Source: Ruicaihuangia caeni
GTDB lineage: Bacteria; Actinomycetota; Actinomycetes; Actinomycetales; Microbacteriaceae
NCBI RefSeq assembly: GCF_029952955.1
Contig: NZ_JASATX010000001.1
Coordinates: 744,001-808,000, forward strand
DNA length: 64,000 nt
Direction: 5' to 3'
Part shown: positions 60,069 through 64,000 of the stretch, piece after piece
Numbering within the stretch: the first letter of the stretch is position 1
How the letters are laid out: each line of letters starts with the position of its first letter
Notes under the pieces: model-generated
Seen by the model: only the letters and a program-made list of their open reading frames with translations
Database searches by the model: none
Told to the model about the DNA's origin: nothing
Program-made: the position numbers and the translations under genes

Positions 60069-60955
60069 CGCCGCCCGATGTCGACCGTGCCGCCGCGTCG
60101 CGCGCCGCAGTGGCGGCGAGGCGTGCGCGTGCAGAGGTGAAGCGGGCAATCGCGACGCGCGCCCGCAGCCCGCTCGAGGTCGCCGAGAAGGCCTGGAACG
60201 ACCCTGCCGCCACCGCAGAGGCCAGCCTTCGCGTGCGTGAACTGCTCTCCAGCATCCCGACGCTCGGGCCGACCCGTACCGCCCGCATCATGGAGCGCCT
60301 TGGGATCGCCGAATCGAAGCGGCTGGGGGGTCTCGGCGTGCGACAGCGCGTCCGTCTCCGGAACTTCCTCGAGGCGCGCGAGGACCGCTCGGCACGGCGC
60401 GGCAACCTGCTGGTGCTCGCCGGCCCCACGGCCGTCGGCAAGGGCACCGTTTCCGCGCACATCCGCGAGTACCACCCCGATGTGCTGCTGAGCATCTCCG
60501 CCACGACTCGTCCGCCGCGCCCGGGCGAGGAGCACGGCCGGCACTACTACTTCGTGAGCGATGAAGAGTTCGATCGGATGCTGGAACGGCACGAGTTCCT
60601 CGAGTGGGCGACCGTGCACAATGCCTACCGCTACGGCACCCCGCGCCCGCCGATCGACGCTGCGCTCGACTCGGGACGCGATGTGCTGCTCGAGATCGAC
60701 CTGCAGGGCGCGCGACAGGTGCGGCAGGCCATGCCGCAGGCACAGCTCGTCTTCCTGCTGCCGCCCAGCTGGGAGGAACTCGTCCGCCGCCTGATCGGCC
60801 GCGGCACCGAGACGAGCGAGGAACAGGCTCGCCGGCTCGAGACCGCGAAGATCGAACTGGCGGCGCAGGATGAGTTCGACTACCGGGTCGTGAACGACGA
60901 GGTGGGCCGCGCCGCGCAGGAGGTCGTAGACTTGTTGGCAGCGCCTCGCGACTGA
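60056..60955 (+). CDS. gmk: Guanylate kinase fused to an N-terminal mIHF-like DNA-binding domain
   Basis: A 299-residue fusion. Residues 1-108 resemble actinobacterial integration host factor (mIHF): a basic helix ([12 protein letters not shown]), then a helix-two-turn-helix region ([23 protein letters not shown] is split by the family GxG-type turn at about 63-86) and [10 protein letters not shown]. Residues about 115-299 are a normal guanylate kinase: P-loop [12 protein letters not shown] (121-132), [12 protein letters not shown] and the GHGYYF-like [11 protein letters not shown]. In mycobacteria mihF and gmk are separate neighbours. ATG at 60056 overlaps pyrF by 13 bases; ATG at 60065 gives a canonical ATGA overlap and may be the real start. 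Confidence 0.93.
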   Translation: MPRMTPPDVDRAAASRAAVAARRARAEVKRAIATRARSPLEVAEKAWNDPAATAEASLRVRELLSSIPTLGPTRTARIMERLGIAESKRLGGLGVRQRVRLRNFLEAREDRSARRGNLLVLAGPTAVGKGTVSAHIREYHPDVLLSISATTRPPRPGEEHGRHYYFVSDEEFDRMLERHEFLEWATVHNAYRYGTPRPPIDAALDSGRDVLLEIDLQGARQVRQAMPQAQLVFLLPPSWEELVRRLIGRGTETSEEQARRLETAKIELAAQDEFDYRVVNDEVGRAAQEVVDLLAAPRD

Positions 60956-61031
60956 GCGCCGTCTCGGCGTGTGAGCGCGTCCGTTTTTCTCGCGGGGAAC
61001 CGGGCCACCGTCCGGCAACCACCGCTCGAAT

Positions 61032-61048
61032 GATCGGCTCAGCCGATC
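61032..61048 (+). promoter_or_regulatory. 17-bp palindrome upstream of rpoZ
   Basis: GATCGGCT-C-AGCCGATC is a perfect 8-bp inverted repeat around one base, 28 bases before the rpoZ start and just before its AAGGAG ribosome-binding site. A protein-binding dyad is more likely than an RNA hairpin, as the loop would be too tight without opening pairs. Confidence 0.45.
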
Positions 61049-61076
61049 GCGGATCCATCGATCAAGGAGTACCCCG

Positions 61077-61331
61077 TTGGCTGACCGACAGACCGGAATC
61101 ATCGACCCGCCGATCGACGAACTGCTCTCGCGCGTCGACTCGAAGTACCAGCTCGTGATCTTCGCCGCGAAGCGCGCGCGCCAGATCAACGACTACTACG
61201 CCGACCTGCACGAAGGCTCGCTCTTCGACAACGTCGGCCCGCTCGTCGACTCGACGATCGACGACAAGCCGCTCTCGGTGGCGCTTCACGAGATCAATGA
61301 GGACAAGCTGGTCCTCAAGCCCGTCGTCTGA
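61077..61331 (+). CDS. rpoZ: DNA-directed RNA polymerase subunit omega
   Basis: An 84-residue subunit that helps RNA polymerase assembly. It has [31 protein letters not shown] and the actinobacterial C terminus [14 protein letters not shown]. The start is TTG at 61077 with AAGGAG seven bases upstream. gmk-rpoZ-coaBC-metK-priA is a conserved order. Confidence 0.95.
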   Translation: MADRQTGIIDPPIDELLSRVDSKYQLVIFAAKRARQINDYYADLHEGSLFDNVGPLVDSTIDDKPLSVALHEINEDKLVLKPVV

Positions 61332-61362
61332 GTCATCCACCGGCGCGGGCGGGGGAGGTCGC

Positions 61363-62568
61363 GTGACGAGCAGCACTGATCGACGCGCGCTTCGCGTCGT
61401 CGTCGGGATCACCGGGGGGATCGCGGCCTACAAGGCCGTGCAGGTGGTGCGTTCGCTGGTGCTGGCCGGGCATGACGTGCACGTCGTGCCGACGGCATCC
61501 GCCCTCGAGTTCATCGGGTTGCCGACGCTCGAGGCGATCAGTCGCAACCCCGTGACCGCAGACCTGTACGAGGGAGTCGACGAGGTGCGGCACGTCGCCC
61601 TCGGACAGCGCGCCGACCTCATCGTCATCGCGCCGGCGACCGCAAACTCCATCGCCAAGCTCGCGAACGGGCTCGCGGACGACCTGCTCGGCAACACGGT
61701 GCTCGCGAGCACCGCGCCCCTCGTCATTGCGCCCGCCATGCACACCGAGATGTGGCAGCATCCGGCGACGCAGAAGAACATCGCAGCACTGATCGAACGC
61801 GGCGCCGTCATCGTGGGGCCAGCGAGCGGCCGACTGACCGGCGCCGACACCGGCCCCGGTCGCATGAGCGAGCCGGACGAGATCGTCGCGGCGGCCCTTG
61901 CAGCGGTCGAGCAGGGCGACCTGCACGGTCGTCGCATCGTGGTCACCGCCGGTGGCACGCGAGAGCCGCTCGACCCCGTGCGCTACCTCGGCAACCGCTC
62001 GAGCGGACGGCAGGGAGTCGCGATCGCCCGTGCCGCAGCCAGGCGTGGTGCCACGGTGACCCTCATCGCGGCGAACCTCGAGACCGCCGCGCCCTCCGAG
62101 GTCGAGCTCGTTCCCGTCTCGACCGCGGCTGAGCTCCGCGAAGCGGCAGTCGCACTCGCTGCAGAGGCGGATGTCGTCATCATGGCCGCTGCGGTCGCCG
62201 ACTACCGGCCGGCAGCGATCAGCGAGGGCAAGATCAAGAAGGATGAGCAGGGAGACGAGCTCTCGCTCCGCCTGGTGCGCAACCCCGACATCCTCAAGGA
62301 GCTCGCTGAGAAGCGCGCCGAGGGCAGGCTAGTCGTCGGCTTCGCCGCCGAGACCGAGCCGGATCGAGACGCGCTCCTTGCGCTCGCGAGGAAGAAGCTC
62401 GACGCCAAGGGCTGCGACTTCCTCGTCGTCAACGTCGTCGGGTGGGACCGCGGCTTTGCGTCGCATGACAACGAGATCATCGTGCTCGATCGGGGCGGCG
62501 ATATAGTTGCCGAGGCCTCGGGGAGCAAGATGTCGGTGGCCGACCGTATCCTCGACGCAATCGGCTGA
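61363..62568 (+). CDS. coaBC: Bifunctional phosphopantothenoylcysteine decarboxylase/phosphopantothenate--cysteine ligase
   Basis: A 401-residue fusion for coenzyme A synthesis. The N-terminal flavoprotein (CoaC, about 1-190) has GITGGIAAYKAVQVVR, PATANSIAKLANGLADDLL and APAMHTEMW. The CoaB part has AGGTREPLDPVRYLGNRSSGRQG, AAVADYRPA and KIKK. GTG at 61363 follows GGGGGAGG; the frame upstream overlaps rpoZ and is not used. Confidence 0.96.
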   Translation: MTSSTDRRALRVVVGITGGIAAYKAVQVVRSLVLAGHDVHVVPTASALEFIGLPTLEAISRNPVTADLYEGVDEVRHVALGQRADLIVIAPATANSIAKLANGLADDLLGNTVLASTAPLVIAPAMHTEMWQHPATQKNIAALIERGAVIVGPASGRLTGADTGPGRMSEPDEIVAAALAAVEQGDLHGRRIVVTAGGTREPLDPVRYLGNRSSGRQGVAIARAAARRGATVTLIAANLETAAPSEVELVPVSTAAELREAAVALAAEADVVIMAAAVADYRPAAISEGKIKKDEQGDELSLRLVRNPDILKELAEKRAEGRLVVGFAAETEPDRDALLALARKKLDAKGCDFLVVNVVGWDRGFASHDNEIIVLDRGGDIVAEASGSKMSVADRILDAIG

Positions 62569-62685
62569 ACCGGCGCGCAGCCGCAGCATCGGGCGCCCCT
62601 TCTGGCACCCGCGACGAGCGGATCGAGCAGCAACGGAGAGCCACGCTGACCCCACCTTCACGCCCTTGACGATCGGGAATCATCA

Positions 62686-63879
62686 ATGACCGCCCTGCGC
62701 CTCTTCACCTCGGAATCCGTCACCGAGGGTCATCCCGACAAGATCTGCGACCAGGTGTCCGATGCGATCCTCGATGCGCTCCTGGAGAAGGATCCCTCCG
62801 CTCGGGTCGCGGTCGAGACTCTCGTGACCACGGGCCTGGTGCATGTCGCGGGTGAAGTGACCACCGATACCTACGTCGACATCCCGGCGATCGTTCGGAA
62901 GACCATCACCGACATCGGCTACACGAGTTCCGACGTCTGGTTCGACGGCAGGTCGTGCGGCGTCACCGTGTCGATCGGCGAGCAATCGCACGATATAGCC
63001 GAAGGCGTCGACCACGCGTTCGAGGCGCGTGAGGAGTCGAGCACCGACGCGCTCGATCTGCAGGGCGCCGGCGATCAGGGCATCATGTTCGGCTACGCGA
63101 CGAACGAGACTCCAGAGTTGATGCCCCTGCCGATCTGGCTGGCGCACCGGCTGGCCGAGCGGCTGGCTCACGTGCGCAAGTCGGGTGAGCTCCGGTTCCT
63201 GCGTCCCGACGGCAAGACGCAGGTGACCATCGGGTACGAGGGCACGGTGCCCCGCACCGTGGAGACGGTCGTCGTCTCCACGCAGCACGACCACGACATC
63301 TCAACGGACGAGCTGCGCGAGCGCGTGGAGGCCGTTGTGGTGCGCCCGGTGCTCGAGACGTTGTCGCTCGACATCTCTCATGTGCGGGTGCTGGTCAACC
63401 CGACTGGTCGGTTCGAGATCGGCGGCCCGAAGGGCGACGCCGGACTCACCGGTCGCAAGATCATCGTCGACACCTACGGCGGCGCGAGCCGCCACGGTGG
63501 CGGTGCGTTCAGCGGCAAAGACCCTTCGAAAGTCGACCGCTCAGCCGCCTATGCGATGCGCTGGGTCGCGAAGAACGCCGTCGCCGCTGGTTTCGCCGAC
63601 CGGCTCGAACTGCAAGTCGCCTATGCGATCGGCAAGGCCCGGCCGGTCGGACTCTACGTCGAGACGTTCGGCACCGGCCATGTCTCAGACGAGGTGATCA
63701 CCCGCGCGATCACCGAGGTGTTCGACCTGCGCCCAGCCGCGATCATCAAGGCACTCGATCTGCTGCGTCCCATCTACGCCAAGACCGCCGCCTACGGCCA
63801 CTTCGGCCGCGAATTGCCCGAGTTCACGTGGGAGCGCACTGACCGGGTCGAGGAGTTGCGCCGCGCCGCGGGCCTCTGA
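62686..63879 (+). CDS. metK: S-adenosylmethionine synthetase
   Basis: A 397-residue enzyme making SAM from methionine and ATP. Signatures are [29 protein letters not shown] (127-138), and [19 protein letters not shown]. The 117 bases upstream show no SAM riboswitch that I recognise. It overlaps priA by TGATG. Confidence 0.97.
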   Translation: MTALRLFTSESVTEGHPDKICDQVSDAILDALLEKDPSARVAVETLVTTGLVHVAGEVTTDTYVDIPAIVRKTITDIGYTSSDVWFDGRSCGVTVSIGEQSHDIAEGVDHAFEAREESSTDALDLQGAGDQGIMFGYATNETPELMPLPIWLAHRLAERLAHVRKSGELRFLRPDGKTQVTIGYEGTVPRTVETVVVSTQHDHDISTDELRERVEAVVVRPVLETLSLDISHVRVLVNPTGRFEIGGPKGDAGLTGRKIIVDTYGGASRHGGGAFSGKDPSKVDRSAAYAMRWVAKNAVAAGFADRLELQVAYAIGKARPVGLYVETFGTGHVSDEVITRAITEVFDLRPAAIIKALDLLRPIYAKTAAYGHFGRELPEFTWERTDRVEELRRAAGL

Positions 63880-64000
63880 TGACCCCCGTCGAGGGTGGCC
63901 GCACGATCGCTCGGGTCGTGCTCGACTCGCCTCTGCCGCAACTCGACCGGCTCTTCGACTACGAAGTGCCCGAGACGCTCGTCGGCCAAGCACGGCCGGG
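63879..64000 (+). CDS. priA: Primosomal protein N' (PriA), 5' end only
   Basis: The first 40 residues, cut by the window edge. The N terminus reads TIARVVLDSPLPQLDRLFDYEVPE, the conserved start of the PriA 3'-DNA-binding domain. In actinobacteria PriA often lacks helicase motifs, which cannot be judged here. It starts inside the metK stop codon. Confidence 0.85.
   Translation, partial: MTPVEGGRTIARVVLDSPLPQLDRLFDYEVPETLVGQARP

Noticed and set aside
62569-62685. SAM riboswitch before metK
   Set aside because: I could not find the conserved core of any SAM riboswitch class in this 117-base gap.

Overview
The window is about 66% G+C, tightly packed chromosomal DNA from a high-GC actinobacterium. 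Gene order and family content (SepH, DUF4193, DUF3093, DUF3710, DUF3159 and DUF3000 genes, a PyrR-led pyrimidine operon, an mIHF-guanylate kinase fusion) point to the family Microbacteriaceae; I cannot name the genus from sequence alone. I see no insertion sequence, prophage, CRISPR array or foreign-looking island. Almost everything is housekeeping.

Layout. 1-6 kb: topoisomerase IV subunit A (parC, cut by the left edge) divergent from a phosphodiesterase, then sepH, DUF4193, DUF3093, and dut-DUF3710-DUF3159. 6-11 kb: aconitase (with a MarR-type palindrome at its promoter) and dxs. 11-16.2 kb, minus strand: a beta-oxidation pair (fadJ-like/fadA), RNase D and DUF3000. 16.2-20 kb: a membrane-anchored alpha/beta hydrolase, SufE, a rhodanese and ZapE. 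20-24 kb: nhaA behind a structured leader, a GlnR-box-controlled amt, and an unannotated membrane protein that looks like a shortened, pore-dead Amt paralogue. 24-25.5 kb: a tRNA cluster (Val-CAC, Gly-GCC, Cys-GCA, Val-GAC, Gly-GCC) with a 76-bp tandem repeat grown from the 3' end of tRNA-Val(GAC), and a DUF1622 gene. 25.5-37 kb: thrS-HIT, yebC-ruvCAB, yajC-secD-secF, rel. 37-41 kb: an AbiEi-like gene, a DUF349 protein, a small membrane protein, rarA and rpsD. 41.5-51.3 kb: a small membrane protein, alaS-ruvX-mltG-aroE, aroC-aroK-aroB, efp-nusB. 51.3-64 kb: pyrR-pyrB-pyrC-(membrane protein)-carA-carB-pyrF-gmk, rpoZ-coaBC, metK and the start of priA.

How it works together. Translationally coupled operons dominate (many ATGA, GTGA or TGATG overlaps). 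They cover pyrimidine synthesis (all steps to UMP except the dihydroorotate dehydrogenase and orotate phosphoribosyltransferase steps), most of the shikimate pathway, Holliday-junction processing, Sec export and the stringent response. At least six genes carry a TAGNNT -10 box six or seven bases before an ATG/GTG, a signature of leaderless transcripts.

Most interesting points: (i) the degenerate Amt paralogue directly downstream of a GlnR-controlled amt; (ii) the two-hairpin tandem repeats derived from tRNA-Val, whose first copy can base-pair with the tRNA itself; (iii) the structured nhaA leader and the Ca-binding-like motif at the NhaA C terminus; (iv) the mIHF-guanylate kinase fusion; (v) the overlapping divergent promoters of parC and its neighbour.
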